A stretch of 64,000 bases of DNA, from positions 2,231,001 to 2,295,000 of the forward strand of contig NZ_CP040518.1 of NCBI RefSeq assembly GCF_005848555.1, in the 5' to 3' direction. A program made the position numbers and the translations under genes. The notes beneath the pieces are model-generated. The model did no database searches. It had not been told where the DNA came from and saw only the letters and a list, made by a program, of their open reading frames with translations. Source of the DNA: Blautia sp. SC05B48 (lineage in GTDB: Bacteria; Bacillota; Clostridia; Lachnospirales; Lachnospiraceae). This document shows positions 49,087 through 58,870 of the stretch, piece by piece. Position 1 is the first letter of the stretch; each line of letters begins with the position of its first letter.

Positions 49087-49830
49087 ATGAAAAAAGTATT
49101 ATACGAGGAATTACTTCCGGAAGAATGTGTACAGAGGATAAAGGAGATGCCGGTTGCCTATCTGCCACTTGGCACACTGGAATGGCATGGGCCGCATATG
49201 CCTCTTGGAGCTGATGGAATCCAGTCAAAAGAACTGTTTGTCCGGGTGGCAGAAAAGGTCGGCGGTGTTGTGCTTCCGATGCTGTTCATGGGACCTGACC
49301 GTTTATTTGATGATCGTGGAACTGTATTTTATGGAATGGATATCAATACAGAGGGTGCATTGAATACCTATTATGCCCAACAGATGAAAGGCAGTGCCTA
49401 CTGGATGGAAAAGGGACTGTTTCAGGATCTGCTGCGCAGTATTTTTGCTCAGCTTTCCAGAGCAGGAGTCCGTATCGTTGTGGGACATGGACACGGTCCG
49501 TCGACAAATGTATTTCAGGAAATGAAGGAAGAGGCAGAAGAAAAATACGGACTGTGCATTATGACAGCATGGACCTATGCGGATGATGAGAGACTGAAAT
49601 ATCAGAATGATCATGCCGGAGCAAATGAGACCTCTATTGTAATGGCTGTTCGGCCGGAGCTGGTTGACTTTGGACAGGTAAAAGAAGATGAGAGTAATCT
49701 GATCGGTATTGCAGGACGTCATCCGGTCAGAGAATCATCGGAAGCATTCGGAAATGAAATTCTGGAATATACAATGAAAACACTGATCTCAGGCATTGAA
49801 AAGGAGTACAAAACAATAAAAGAAAGATAG
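49087..49830 (+). CDS. Creatininase-family amidohydrolase
   Basis: A 247-residue metal-dependent hydrolase of the creatininase family, which also holds MftE and other amidases. The metal-site region GTLEWHGPHMPLGADG (Glu32, His34, Asp43) and VGHGHGPS and NDHAGANETS are visible. A GGAGAGGTAAAAGGATAAGG stretch gives several ribosome sites for ATG 49087. No creatine pathway gene is nearby, so the substrate is unknown. The 65-base gap after the permease has no terminator, so cotranscription is possible. Confidence 0.88.
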   Translation: MKKVLYEELLPEECVQRIKEMPVAYLPLGTLEWHGPHMPLGADGIQSKELFVRVAEKVGGVVLPMLFMGPDRLFDDRGTVFYGMDINTEGALNTYYAQQMKGSAYWMEKGLFQDLLRSIFAQLSRAGVRIVVGHGHGPSTNVFQEMKEEAEEKYGLCIMTAWTYADDERLKYQNDHAGANETSIVMAVRPELVDFGQVKEDESNLIGIAGRHPVRESSEAFGNEILEYTMKTLISGIEKEYKTIKER

Positions 49831-49839
49831 ATACCTGTC

Positions 49840-49868
49840 TTGACAAAAAAAGAAAATTTCATTATAGT
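49840..49868 (+). promoter_or_regulatory. valS promoter
   Basis: TTGACA (49840-49845), 17-base spacer, TATAGT (49863-49868). Confidence 0.85.
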
Positions 49869-49879
49869 AGGAACATGGC

Positions 49880-50184
49880 AAAGGCGTTGAATAAGAGGAG
49901 TATGCAGATCTACGCTGACAGAGAGAAATGCACAGACGCAAGAGAAGCGCAGGCTGAAAGGCATTTTCAGATGGAAGACTGCAGAAGGTAGCTTAGGAGC
50001 CGGGAAACTGAAAGCAGAAATGCAGAACAGATGCTGCTGTGTAGGTTTTCACGTACCCCGCGTTAAGGGACAAGAGATAGACGGGAATAACAGATGTTTT
50101 TTCCGGATAATGAAGGTGGTACCGCGAGAATGATCGCCCTTCGCACATTAGTTATTGGCTTTTGTGTGGAGGGCGTGTTTTTTT
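49880..50184 (+). promoter_or_regulatory. T-box riboswitch of valS
   Basis: The leader has a stem I region beginning near 49880, the conserved T-box AAGGTGGTACCGCGA (50113-50127), and a terminator CGCCCTTCGCACA / TGTGTGGAGGGCG followed by a T-run (50178-50184). Uncharged tRNA-Val pairs with the T-box bulge and stops termination, raising valS expression. TGGT in the bulge fits a tRNA with an A discriminator such as tRNA-Val. The specifier codon is tentatively GTA (49988-49990) in GAAGGTAGC. Confidence 0.92.
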
Positions 50185-50243
50185 CTTGCAGAAAACAGGA
50201 GCATTTTAAGGTTCCTATAATCAGAAAGATTCAGGAGGAAAAC

Positions 50244-52898
50244 ATGAGCAAAGAACTTGCAAAGACTTATGATCCTAAGGGCATTGAGGATCGTCTGTAC
50301 AAAAAATGGATGGATAACGGATACTTCCATGCAAAAGTTAATCCGGACAAAAAACCTTTTACAATTGTAATGCCGCCGCCCAATGTAACCGGACAGCTGC
50401 ATATGGGACATGCACTGGATGAGACCATGCAGGATATCCTGATCCGTTTCAAAAGAATGCAGGGCTATGAGGCACTCTGGCAGCCGGGAACTGACCATGC
50501 AGCCATTGCTACAGAGGTTAAGGTAACAGAGAAGCTTCGTAAGGAAGGGATTGATAAGAACGAGATCGGCCGTGACGAATTTATGAAACATGCCTGGGCA
50601 TGGAAAGAGGAGTACGGCGGAAAGATCATCAATCAGCTGAAAAAGCTGGGAGCATCTGCAGACTGGGAGCGTGAGCGCTTTACCATGGATGAGGGCTGTT
50701 CCAAGGCTGTTCAGGAAGTATTTATCCGTCTTTATGAGAAAGGATATATCTACAAAGGCTCCAGAATCATCAACTGGTGTCCTGTGTGCCAGACCTCTAT
50801 TTCTGATGCAGAGGTTGTGCATGAGGACCAGGACGGATTTTTCTGGCACATCAATTATCCCATCGTAGGTGAGGAGGGCCGTTTCGTTGAGATCGCGACC
50901 ACTCGTCCGGAGACACTTCTCGGCGATACAGCAGTTGCTGTAAACCCGGAGGATGAAAGATATAAAGACCTTGTAGGAAAGATGCTGAAGCTTCCTCTTA
51001 CAGACAGAGAGATCCCGGTTATTGCCGATGAGTATGTTGACAAGGAATTCGGAACAGGCTGCGTTAAGATCACACCGGCACACGACCCCAACGACTTTGA
51101 GGTTGGACGCCGTCATGATCTTGAGGAGATCAACATCTTAAATGATGATGCCACCATCAACAGCCTTGGCGGAAAATATGCAGGTATGGACCGCTACGAG
51201 GCACGTAAGGCCATGGTAGAAGACCTGAAGGAGCAGGGACTTCTTGTAAAAGTCGTTCCGCACAGCCACAGTGTTGGTACTCATGACCGATGCGGTACAA
51301 CGGTAGAGCCGATGATCAAACCACAGTGGTTTGTAAAAATGGACGAAATGGCAAAAGCTGCTATCAAGACTCTGGACGAAGGAAACCTTCAGTTTGTTCC
51401 GGCACGTTTTGACAAGACTTACCTGCACTGGCTGGAGAATATCCGTGACTGGTGTATTTCCCGTCAGCTCTGGTGGGGACACAGAATTCCGGCTTATTAC
51501 TGCGATGAATGCGGTGAGATGGTTGTTGCAAGAGAAATGCCTGAGAAATGCCCGAAATGCGGATGCACACATATGCATCAGGATGAGGACACTCTGGATA
51601 CCTGGTTCAGTTCCGCACTTTGGCCGTTTTCCACACTTGGATGGCCGGACAAGACACCGGAGCTTGAGTACTTCTATCCTACAGATGTTTTGGTAACCGG
51701 ATATGATATCATCTTCTTCTGGGTTATCCGTATGGTATTCTCCGCACTGGAGCAGACCGGTGAGACACCGTTCCACCATGTTCTGATCCACGGACTGGTA
51801 CGTGATTCCCAGGGACGTAAGATGAGTAAATCTCTTGGAAACGGTATCGATCCGCTGGAAGTTATCGACAAATACGGCGCAGATGCCCTTCGTCTTACAC
51901 TGATGACAGGTAACGCACCTGGAAATGATATGCGTTTCTACTGGGAGCGTGTAGAATCCAGCCGTAACTTTGCAAATAAGATCTGGAATGCTTCCCGTTT
52001 CATTATGATGAACCTGGAGGGCAAGACAGTAACAGAGCCGGGAGACCTGAACGCATTGTGCAACGAGGATAAATGGATCCTTTCCAGACTGAACACAGTG
52101 ATCCGTGATGTTACTGAGAATATGGATAAATATGAGCTTGGAATTGCCGTACAGAAGGTCTATGATTTCCTGTGGGATGAGCTCTGTGACTGGTATATCG
52201 AGATGGCAAAGGTAAGACTGTGGAAGGCAGAGGAAAACCCGGCAGCAGCAAACGATGCACTGTGGACACTTCGCACTGCGCTGACACAGGGACTGAAGCT
52301 TCTTCATCCGTTCATGCCATTTATCACAGAGGAGATCTACTGCACACTGCTTCCGGATGAAGAGTCCATCATGATCTCTGACTGGCCGGTATACAGAGAC
52401 GAGATGAATTTTGCAGATGCTGAGAAAGCAGTTTCAAGCTTCCAGGAGGTTGTACGTGGAATCCGTAATACCAGAAACGAGATGAACGTACCGCAGAACA
52501 GAAAGACCAATATCTACATCGTAGGCAAAGATGCAGAGTGCTGTGCCCATTTTGAGTCCTGCAAGAAGTCCTTTACAAACCTTGCGTTTGCAAAAGAGAT
52601 CCACGTACAGCAGGATAAGAACGGAATCGGTGAGGATGCGGTATCCATCGTTGTGGCAGACGGTGTAGTATATCTGCCGCTGGAGGATCTGATCGACCGT
52701 GAAAAGGAGATCGAACGTCTCACAAAAGAGCAGGAGCGTCTCACAAAAGAGATCGCACGCTGCGAGGGAATGCTGAACAATCCGAATTTTGTGAACAAGG
52801 CACCAGCATCCAAGGTAGAGGCAGAGAAGGAGAAACTTGAGAAATACAAAGAGATGAAAGAGAAAGTGAACCTGCAGTTAACACAGATGGTGAAATAA
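50244..52898 (+). CDS. valS: Valyl-tRNA synthetase
   Basis: ValRS charges tRNA-Val. The 884-residue class I synthetase has the HIGH variant HMGH (53-56) in [13 protein letters not shown], the KMSKS motif at 526-530, an editing domain with [17 protein letters not shown], a zinc-type CDECGEM...CPKCG insertion and a C-terminal coiled coil ([17 protein letters not shown]). GGAGGAAAAC precedes ATG 50244; the same frame stays open 50 codons into the leader but is not translated. It is controlled by the upstream T-box. Confidence 0.98.
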   Translation: MSKELAKTYDPKGIEDRLYKKWMDNGYFHAKVNPDKKPFTIVMPPPNVTGQLHMGHALDETMQDILIRFKRMQGYEALWQPGTDHAAIATEVKVTEKLRKEGIDKNEIGRDEFMKHAWAWKEEYGGKIINQLKKLGASADWERERFTMDEGCSKAVQEVFIRLYEKGYIYKGSRIINWCPVCQTSISDAEVVHEDQDGFFWHINYPIVGEEGRFVEIATTRPETLLGDTAVAVNPEDERYKDLVGKMLKLPLTDREIPVIADEYVDKEFGTGCVKITPAHDPNDFEVGRRHDLEEINILNDDATINSLGGKYAGMDRYEARKAMVEDLKEQGLLVKVVPHSHSVGTHDRCGTTVEPMIKPQWFVKMDEMAKAAIKTLDEGNLQFVPARFDKTYLHWLENIRDWCISRQLWWGHRIPAYYCDECGEMVVAREMPEKCPKCGCTHMHQDEDTLDTWFSSALWPFSTLGWPDKTPELEYFYPTDVLVTGYDIIFFWVIRMVFSALEQTGETPFHHVLIHGLVRDSQGRKMSKSLGNGIDPLEVIDKYGADALRLTLMTGNAPGNDMRFYWERVESSRNFANKIWNASRFIMMNLEGKTVTEPGDLNALCNEDKWILSRLNTVIRDVTENMDKYELGIAVQKVYDFLWDELCDWYIEMAKVRLWKAEENPAAANDALWTLRTALTQGLKLLHPFMPFITEEIYCTLLPDEESIMISDWPVYRDEMNFADAEKAVSSFQEVVRGIRNTRNEMNVPQNRKTNIYIVGKDAECCAHFESCKKSFTNLAFAKEIHVQQDKNGIGEDAVSIVVADGVVYLPLEDLIDREKEIERLTKEQERLTKEIARCEGMLNNPNFVNKAPASKVEAEKEKLEKYKEMKEKVNLQLTQMVK

Positions 52899-52913
52899 CG
52901 AAGGAGTGTTTTA

Positions 52914-55025
52914 ATGAAGTGGTGTAACTTTTTCAATAAGATTTCGCTGATACTTCAGGCTCTGGGCTGTGCAGTCCTGTACTTTGTGATCGAGGCCATA
53001 TGCAGGCACTCGTTCACAGAGGCGTGGACCTACATGACCACAAGGCCACTTGTATTTGCTTATAATGCGGCGTTTATCTTTACGACGATGCTGATTGTTT
53101 ATCTCTTCCGAAAGAGAATTTTCTGGCGTATATTTGTGGGCAGCTTATGGCTGTTTCTGGGAATAGTAAACGGTGTGCTTCTTCTCAACCGTGTCACACC
53201 GTTTACAGGACCGGATGTGAAGAATCTGACAGATGGACTCAGTATTGCAAAAAAATATCTGACCCGTACCCAGATGACCATAGGTGCAGTTCTTCTGGGG
53301 ATTGCAGTTCTGATTCTTCTGATCATCCTGATAAGATCGCCGAAGTACAGAGGCAAGCTGAAATATAAGGTAAATATTCCGCTGGTCCTGGTCGGGGTTC
53401 TTGCATTTGGAGGAATCACACAGCTTGCTCTGGAAAAAAGAGTTCTTTCCAATTATTTTGGAAACATTGCCATAGCTTATGAGGATTACGGATATCCCTA
53501 CTGTCTGGCAACGACGATCTTTAATACCGGAATCAGTGCTCCGAGAGACTATTCCGAGAGTGAGATCAAAAGGATCGAGAAGTCGGAAGAAAATCTTCCG
53601 GAAACGAAAGAAGGCAGTCATCCGAATATTCTGTTTTTGCAGCTGGAGTCCTTTTTTGATCCTACGCTGGTAAATTATCTGGAACTGTCAGAAGATCCTA
53701 TTCCGAATTTCAGAAAGCTGATGAAGGAGTATTCCTCCGGATATTATAAGGTACCTTCCGTAGGAGCCGGAACCGCAAATACCGAGTTTGAGTCCATTAC
53801 CGGAATGAGCCTTCATTATTTTGGACCAGGAGAGTATCCTTACAAGAGTATCCTTAAGGAAACTACCTGTGAGAGCGCACCGTATGTTCTGAAGAATCTG
53901 GGCTATACTGCTCATGCAGTACATAACAATGAGGCGAATTTCTACGGAAGAAGAAGCATTTTTCCGAATCTGGGATTTGATACCTTCACTTCGGCAGAGT
54001 ACATGAAGGATGAAAACCAGAAGAACCCGTTGGGCTGGACAAAGGACAGTGTCCTCACCGATGAGATCGTCAAGTGTCTGGATTCCACAGAAGGACCTGA
54101 TTATGTATATACTATTTCCGTGCAGGGACATGGAGATTATCCTTCAGAACCGGTACTGGAAAATCCGGAGATCACAGTTTCCGGGGCACCTACTGACGAG
54201 CTGAACAATAAGTGGGAGTATTATGTAAATCAGATCCACGAGATGGATAATTTTGTCAAGGAGCTTACTGATAAGCTGGAAGATTATCCGGAGGATGTGG
54301 TGCTTGTCATGTATGGTGATCACCTTCCAACCATGGGACTGACCGTGGAGGATGTGGAGAATAAATATCTGTTCCAGACAGAGTATGTGATGTGGGATAA
54401 TTTCGGACTTAAGAAAAAGAAAGAAAATCTTGCGGCATACCAGATGGCAGCAGAGGTTATGGATCGTGTAGGAATCCATGAGGGAAATGTTTTCAAGTAT
54501 CACCAGGCAAGAAGAAACACCAAAAATTATCAGGTGGATCTGGAGACCCTGCAGTACGATCTTCTCTACGGAAAACAGTATACATATGACGGAGAGAATC
54601 CTTTTGAGCGGACAAAGATGCGTATGGGAATCTATGATACCACACTGGATTCGATTCAGGTTGTGTCTGAGATGGATCACACCTATTATATCCAGGGAAC
54701 AAACTTTACGCCATCCAGCCAGGTCAAGATCAACGGAGAATGGTACGATACGGTTTACGTGAATCCTACCAAGCTGATCATTACCGGAAAGGAACTGGAT
54801 GATTTTGACCGGCTCTCGGTAGTGCAGCGAAGCAACAGTTCCACCAGAAAGGCCATGACAAAGAGCCATGACCGGGCAGTTTATGCACTGCTTGCTGACA
54901 GCAAGTGGAAGCTTGACAGTGAAAAGAGCAGTTCTGATACAGGGCTAACGGAGGAAACGGATATAGCGTTAGAAACGGGATCCACAGAAGATTCCGGTGA
55001 AGAAAACAGTACAGACAACCAGTAA
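52914..55025 (+). CDS. LTA synthase/sulfatase-family membrane protein
   Basis: A 703-residue protein related to lipoteichoic acid synthase. About five membrane helices fill residues 1-190. An extracytoplasmic alkaline-phosphatase-fold domain follows with LFLQLESFFDP, the nucleophile region GAGTANTEFE (catalytic Thr in family members), AVHNNEANFYGR, VQGHGDYP and MYGDHLP. The C-terminal 130 residues add a beta-rich domain that resembles an IPT/TIG fold (YYIQGTNFTPSSQVKINGEW), then an acidic Ser/Thr/Glu tail. It starts 15 bases after valS (AAGGAG site) and is probably read from the same mRNA. The true product polymer is unknown. Confidence 0.9.
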   Translation: MKWCNFFNKISLILQALGCAVLYFVIEAICRHSFTEAWTYMTTRPLVFAYNAAFIFTTMLIVYLFRKRIFWRIFVGSLWLFLGIVNGVLLLNRVTPFTGPDVKNLTDGLSIAKKYLTRTQMTIGAVLLGIAVLILLIILIRSPKYRGKLKYKVNIPLVLVGVLAFGGITQLALEKRVLSNYFGNIAIAYEDYGYPYCLATTIFNTGISAPRDYSESEIKRIEKSEENLPETKEGSHPNILFLQLESFFDPTLVNYLELSEDPIPNFRKLMKEYSSGYYKVPSVGAGTANTEFESITGMSLHYFGPGEYPYKSILKETTCESAPYVLKNLGYTAHAVHNNEANFYGRRSIFPNLGFDTFTSAEYMKDENQKNPLGWTKDSVLTDEIVKCLDSTEGPDYVYTISVQGHGDYPSEPVLENPEITVSGAPTDELNNKWEYYVNQIHEMDNFVKELTDKLEDYPEDVVLVMYGDHLPTMGLTVEDVENKYLFQTEYVMWDNFGLKKKKENLAAYQMAAEVMDRVGIHEGNVFKYHQARRNTKNYQVDLETLQYDLLYGKQYTYDGENPFERTKMRMGIYDTTLDSIQVVSEMDHTYYIQGTNFTPSSQVKINGEWYDTVYVNPTKLIITGKELDDFDRLSVVQRSNSSTRKAMTKSHDRAVYALLADSKWKLDSEKSSSDTGLTEETDIALETGSTEDSGEENSTDNQ

Positions 55026-55085
55026 ATGGCATAGAAAAAATACTCCGATACAAAAAATGTCGGATAAAATATTACGATTAGGACT

Positions 55086-55113
55086 GGACATCTTCCACCA
55101 CTATTATATAATG
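55086..55113 (+). promoter_or_regulatory. folC promoter
   Basis: TGGACA (55086-55091), 16-base spacer, TATAAT (55108-55113). A GGGGAGAAGCTTTTCTCCCC hairpin follows in the leader (55133-55152). Confidence 0.6.
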
Positions 55114-55196
55114 GTATCGTAACGAACAGGAGGGGAGAAGCTTTTCTCCCCAAAAGTTCTTTACGAATACATTATAGATAAGTGATGGTTTTTTTT

Positions 55197-56495
55197 ATGA
55201 ATTACGAAGAAGCAGTTGCGTATATTGAAGATATACCGAGATTTACTACTAAGAACAGCCTGGACCATACCAGAGAATGCTTAAGAAGACTTGGAGATCC
55301 GCAGGAGAAATTCCGTGTGATCCATGTGGCAGGAACCAACGGAAAGGGAAGTACCTGTGCTTTTATCACATCGGTCCTTCGGGAAGCAGGATATTCCTGC
55401 GGACTTTTTACATCTCCTCATCTGGTGGAGATCAACGAGCGTTTTCAGATCAACGAGGAAGTGATCGATGACGATACCTTCCTTCGTGCTTTTGAAAAAG
55501 TTAAAAAGCTTTCCGATGAGCTGGTTGCGGAGGGAAGCTATCATCCCACCTATTTCGAGACACTCCTTCTGATGGGAATGGTGATCTTTGCAGAAGCCGG
55601 CGTGGATTATGTAACACTGGAGACCGGTCTTGGCGGACGTCTGGATGCAACCACTGCTGTGGAGAATCCGGCAGCCTGTGTGATCACATCCATCAGCCTC
55701 GATCATATGCAGTATCTTGGAAATACAGTTTCCGAGATCGCAGGAGAGAAGGCAGGGATCATGGTGCCGGGTGTTCCGGTGATCTACGATGGAAATGATT
55801 CGGATGCGGCCGGAGTGATGCGTGAGCATGCAGAGAAGCTGGGATGTCCATATTATGAGCTGAAACGGGAGGATACAGAAATCCATAAGATCACAAAGGA
55901 CGGAATCAGGTTTTCTCTTAAGGACGAGACATATGGCGATACCGTATTTGATATACCGTTTATCGCTCGTTATCAGGTTATGAATGCAGCTCTTGCGGTG
56001 AAAACCATTCAGGTACTGGAAGATCAGATCCCGGTATCTCTGGAGGCGCTGAAGGCCGGTATGGCAAAAACACGCTGGCAGGGAAGGATGGAAACGGTTC
56101 TTCCGGGTGTGATCGTGGATGGCGCACATAACGAAGACGGTGTCGAGAAGTTTGTAGAGACAGCAGAACATTTCCAGAAGGAATTTCCTCTGACTCTGCT
56201 GTTTTCCGCAGTGGATGACAAGGACTATACGGATATGATCCGCACGATCTGTACCAGGATCCGTTTCCGACATGTGATCGTCACACAGGTAGGCGGATAT
56301 CGTAAAGTTCCGGTAGAAGAGCTTGCGGAGATCTTCCGTGAAGACGGAGTACCGGAAGTGGAAGCAATAGAGGATGTTCCAGCAGCTTTTGAACGGGCAG
56401 TAAAGGAAAAAGGCGAGGATGGAATGCTGTTCTGTGTAGGATCCCTTTATCTGGTCGGTGAGATCAAGGCTGTGATCAGGAGGAAAAAATTATGA
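55197..56495 (+). CDS. folC: Folylpolyglutamate synthase/dihydrofolate synthase
   Basis: FolC adds glutamate residues to folates and may also make dihydrofolate. The 432-residue Mur-ligase-type protein begins MNYEEAVAYIEDIPRF and has the P-loop VAGTNGKGST, TSPHLVEINERFQIN, LETGLGGRLDATT and DGAHNEDGVEKF. ATG 55197 is preferred; two starts 12-15 bases earlier are in frame and no ribosome site is strong. The small ORF downstream overlaps its stop by ATGA. Confidence 0.95.
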   Translation: MNYEEAVAYIEDIPRFTTKNSLDHTRECLRRLGDPQEKFRVIHVAGTNGKGSTCAFITSVLREAGYSCGLFTSPHLVEINERFQINEEVIDDDTFLRAFEKVKKLSDELVAEGSYHPTYFETLLLMGMVIFAEAGVDYVTLETGLGGRLDATTAVENPAACVITSISLDHMQYLGNTVSEIAGEKAGIMVPGVPVIYDGNDSDAAGVMREHAEKLGCPYYELKREDTEIHKITKDGIRFSLKDETYGDTVFDIPFIARYQVMNAALAVKTIQVLEDQIPVSLEALKAGMAKTRWQGRMETVLPGVIVDGAHNEDGVEKFVETAEHFQKEFPLTLLFSAVDDKDYTDMIRTICTRIRFRHVIVTQVGGYRKVPVEELAEIFREDGVPEVEAIEDVPAAFERAVKEKGEDGMLFCVGSLYLVGEIKAVIRRKKL

Positions 56496-56644
56496 TCGAT
56501 TACGAAGAGGAACTGAAGAAATTTGAACCATGTCTGGATGTGGCAGATGTAGAAGGTGCCATTTATGACCGGGAGATCACAGATATCATGGATGTACTCC
56601 AGGAGATGCTGCGTGAGGTCAAGAGCAACAGACGTGTAAGATAA
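56492..56644 (+). CDS. 50-residue protein of unknown function
   Basis: ATG 56492 overlaps the folC stop by ATGA, has CAGGAGGAAAAAATT directly before it, and runs 50 codons to TAA 56642-56644, 10 bases before the next gene. The product starts MIDYEEELKKFEPCLDVADV and is acidic and probably helical, ending in a basic KSNRRVR. The tight spacing on both sides and the very strong ribosome site make translation likely. I do not recognise the family. Confidence 0.65.
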   Translation: MIDYEEELKKFEPCLDVADVEGAIYDREITDIMDVLQEMLREVKSNRRVR

Positions 56645-56654
56645 GGAGAAGTGA

Positions 56655-57974
56655 ATGAACTGCATAAACTGTGGAGCGTTCCTGACAGATACAGATCTGG
56701 ATTATTGTCCGCACTGTGGAGCCAATGTACTGATTCAGAAGAAGGTGGATTACCTTTCCAAGCTTTATTATAACCAGGGGCTGGAAAAAGCCAGCATCCG
56801 GGATCTGTCCGGGGCGATCAGCTGTCTGAAGCAGAGTCTTGCCTATGACAAACGGAATATCCGTGCAAGAAATCTTCTTGGTCTTGTATATTTTGAGACC
56901 GGTGAGGTGGTTGCCGCACTGAGTGAGTGGGTCATTAGCAAGAATATCCAGAAGAACCGAAATCTGGCTTCAGAATATATTGCCAGGCTTCAGGCAAACC
57001 AGAACAAACTGGAAACGATCAACGAAAGCATCAAGAAATATAACAATGCCCTCGCCATGTGCAGGGAAGGCCATGAGGATATGGCGGCCATCCGCCTGAA
57101 AAAGATCCTGTCCCAGAATCCCAAGCTGATCAAGGGGTATCATCTTCTTGCTCTGATCCAGATGAAGAATCAGGAGTGGAATAAGGCAAGAAGAACCCTG
57201 AAAAAAGCAGCCAGGATCGACAAGACCAATACCACCACACTTCGTTTCCTGCGTGAAGTTGACGAGCAGACGGGTGTTACCACAAAGATGGAAAAACGGC
57301 GTAAGGGCTTGTTTGGAAATGAAAAAAATGAGAATGATAATATTTCAGGAGAAATCGTTGTAAGGCCGTCGTCTTATAAAGAAAGATCAAAGATATCACT
57401 TTTCTTTACCACGGTACTTGGATTTGCGGCAGGAGCGGCAGCATTCTGGCTCCTTGTACTGCCGGCTGTGAAACAGGATATTTACAGGCAGGCCAATCAG
57501 CAGATCATACAGTACAGTGATTCTCTTTCCAGCCAGAGCGTGGAGCTTACCAAAGCTCAGGGAGAAGCTGCCCAGTCCAGTGATACGGCAGATGCAGTTG
57601 CCAGACAGGCAGAGGAAGAGCAGAAACGCAGTCAGAGCTATGAGGCTTTGTTTAATGCATATACTGCCATGCAGCAGGATGATCTGGATACAGCGGCGCT
57701 GGAACTCCAGAAGGTATATGTGGATACACTGTCAGATTCTGCAAAGGGAATCTATAATACTATCAGCGGAAAGACCGGTGTAAGCGGGACCGAGAGCGGA
57801 TCTTCTGACGGAACGTCCGGTGATGACAGCAGCACAGATGGAACAGCTGGAGTTGATGCCGCAGCTTCGGATGGAGAAGATACACAGAGCTCTGACGGAG
57901 ATACCGGAGAAGACAGCAGCTACAGTGACGGAGGATATGGGGATTCCTCTTACGATGGAGGCTATACAGAATAA
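56655..57974 (+). CDS. Zinc-ribbon, TPR and single-membrane-helix protein
   Basis: A 439-residue protein of unknown function. An N-terminal zinc ribbon (CINCGAF...CPHCGAN, Cys3/6 and Cys18/21) precedes TPR-like repeats (about 31-210: LSGAISCLKQSL, RNLLGLVYFETGEVVAAL, GYHLLALIQMKNQEWNKA). A membrane helix sits near 249-270 (TTVLGFAAGAAAFWLLVLPA), then a short helical repeat region and a 60-residue Gly/Ser/Asp/Thr tail (SSDGTSGDDSSTDGTAG). It begins 10 bases after the 50-residue ORF with an AAGGAGAAG site. The topology suggests the zinc ribbon and TPRs are cytoplasmic and the tail is outside. Its neighbour downstream is the spoIIA operon, separated by a terminator. Confidence 0.8.
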   Translation: MNCINCGAFLTDTDLDYCPHCGANVLIQKKVDYLSKLYYNQGLEKASIRDLSGAISCLKQSLAYDKRNIRARNLLGLVYFETGEVVAALSEWVISKNIQKNRNLASEYIARLQANQNKLETINESIKKYNNALAMCREGHEDMAAIRLKKILSQNPKLIKGYHLLALIQMKNQEWNKARRTLKKAARIDKTNTTTLRFLREVDEQTGVTTKMEKRRKGLFGNEKNENDNISGEIVVRPSSYKERSKISLFFTTVLGFAAGAAAFWLLVLPAVKQDIYRQANQQIIQYSDSLSSQSVELTKAQGEAAQSSDTADAVARQAEEEQKRSQSYEALFNAYTAMQQDDLDTAALELQKVYVDTLSDSAKGIYNTISGKTGVSGTESGSSDGTSGDDSSTDGTAGVDAAASDGEDTQSSDGDTGEDSSYSDGGYGDSSYDGGYTE

Positions 57975-58013
57975 AAAAGATCATAACTCATACAGAGGAG
58001 AAACCTCGGATAA

Positions 58014-58047
58014 GGGGAATGTGCGTTGGCACATTCCTCTTTTTTTA
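58014..58047 (+). terminator. Terminator before spoIIA
   Basis: GGGGAATGTGC pairs with GCACATTCCTC around GTTG, followed by eight T (58040-58047). Confidence 0.8.
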
Positions 58048-58099
58048 CCCTTTGGTCATTAAAAATGGAATAAAAAATCAAAAATGGGGGAATGATAGA

Positions 58100-58459
58100 A
58101 TGACATCAGGTTTTGAAAAATCCGGAACCGTGCTGACTGTACATCTTCCGGCGGAACTGGATCATCCGGCTTCTGATGAGATTCGGAGAGACTCAGACCG
58201 TATTATTGGACATAACTATATAAAAAATATGATTTTTGATTTCTCAGAGACCGTTTTTATGGACAGCTCCGGGATCGGTCTGCTGATGGGGAGGTACCGG
58301 GCACTTGGCATGAGGGGGAAATGTGTGCAGGTTATCAATGTGAACAGTCATATTGCAAAGCTTCTGCGGTTATCCGGAGTGGGAAAATATATTGAAATCT
58401 GTGGAATTGAAAAATCGGCAGGTGAACAGGAGGGTGTTTATGATGGAAAACACAAATGA
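58100..58459 (+). CDS. spoIIAA: Anti-sigma F factor antagonist SpoIIAA
   Basis: SpoIIAA releases sigma F from SpoIIAB in the forespore. The 119-residue STAS protein has FMDSSGIGLLMGRY, with Ser57 in the place phosphorylated in Bacillus (Ser58). GGGGGAATGATAG lies before ATG 58100; the longer ORF reaches back into the terminator. Its 3' end overlaps spoIIAB by about 17 bases. I could not find a clear sigma-H or Spo0A box upstream. Confidence 0.92.
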   Translation: MTSGFEKSGTVLTVHLPAELDHPASDEIRRDSDRIIGHNYIKNMIFDFSETVFMDSSGIGLLMGRYRALGMRGKCVQVINVNSHIAKLLRLSGVGKYIEICGIEKSAGEQEGVYDGKHK

Positions 58460-58868
58460 AATGACGATCATTTTTGACAGCAGACCGGTAAATGAAGCAC
58501 TGGCAAGAGTTGCTGTGGCTTCATTCTGTACACAGCTGAATCCTACGCTGGAGGAAATTTCGGATCTGAAGACCGCAGTATCGGAGGCAGTGACCAATTG
58601 TATCATACACGGGTATGAAGGGGAGATACATAAGATCCGGGTAGAATGTCGTCTCCGGGGGCAGGAACTTCAGGTAGATGTGACAGATCACGGAGCCGGG
58701 ATCCCGGATATCAAAAAAGCCATGGAGCCTCTGTTTACCACAAAGGCGGATAAAGACCGCTCCGGTATGGGGTTTACATTCATGGAGGCGTTTATGGATG
58801 AGCTTCAGGTGGAATCGGAGGTTGGCCGTGGAACTACAGTGCACATGAAAAAGATCATCAGGAGGTAA
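58443..58868 (+). CDS. spoIIAB: Anti-sigma F factor SpoIIAB
   Basis: SpoIIAB binds and inhibits sigma F and phosphorylates SpoIIAA. The 141-residue GHKL-type kinase has the N-box SEAVTNCIIHGY, G1 DHGAGIPD and G2 RSGMGFTFMEAF. ATG 58443 is 9 bases after GGAGG; an ATG at 58440 is equally possible. It ends two bases before sigF. Confidence 0.93.
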   Translation: MENTNEMTIIFDSRPVNEALARVAVASFCTQLNPTLEEISDLKTAVSEAVTNCIIHGYEGEIHKIRVECRLRGQELQVDVTDHGAGIPDIKKAMEPLFTTKADKDRSGMGFTFMEAFMDELQVESEVGRGTTVHMKKIIRR

Positions 58869-58870
58869 CT

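Noticed and set aside
50094..50243. 50-codon upstream extension of valS
   Set aside because: It lies within the T-box and terminator; the strong ribosome site and conserved start are at 50244.
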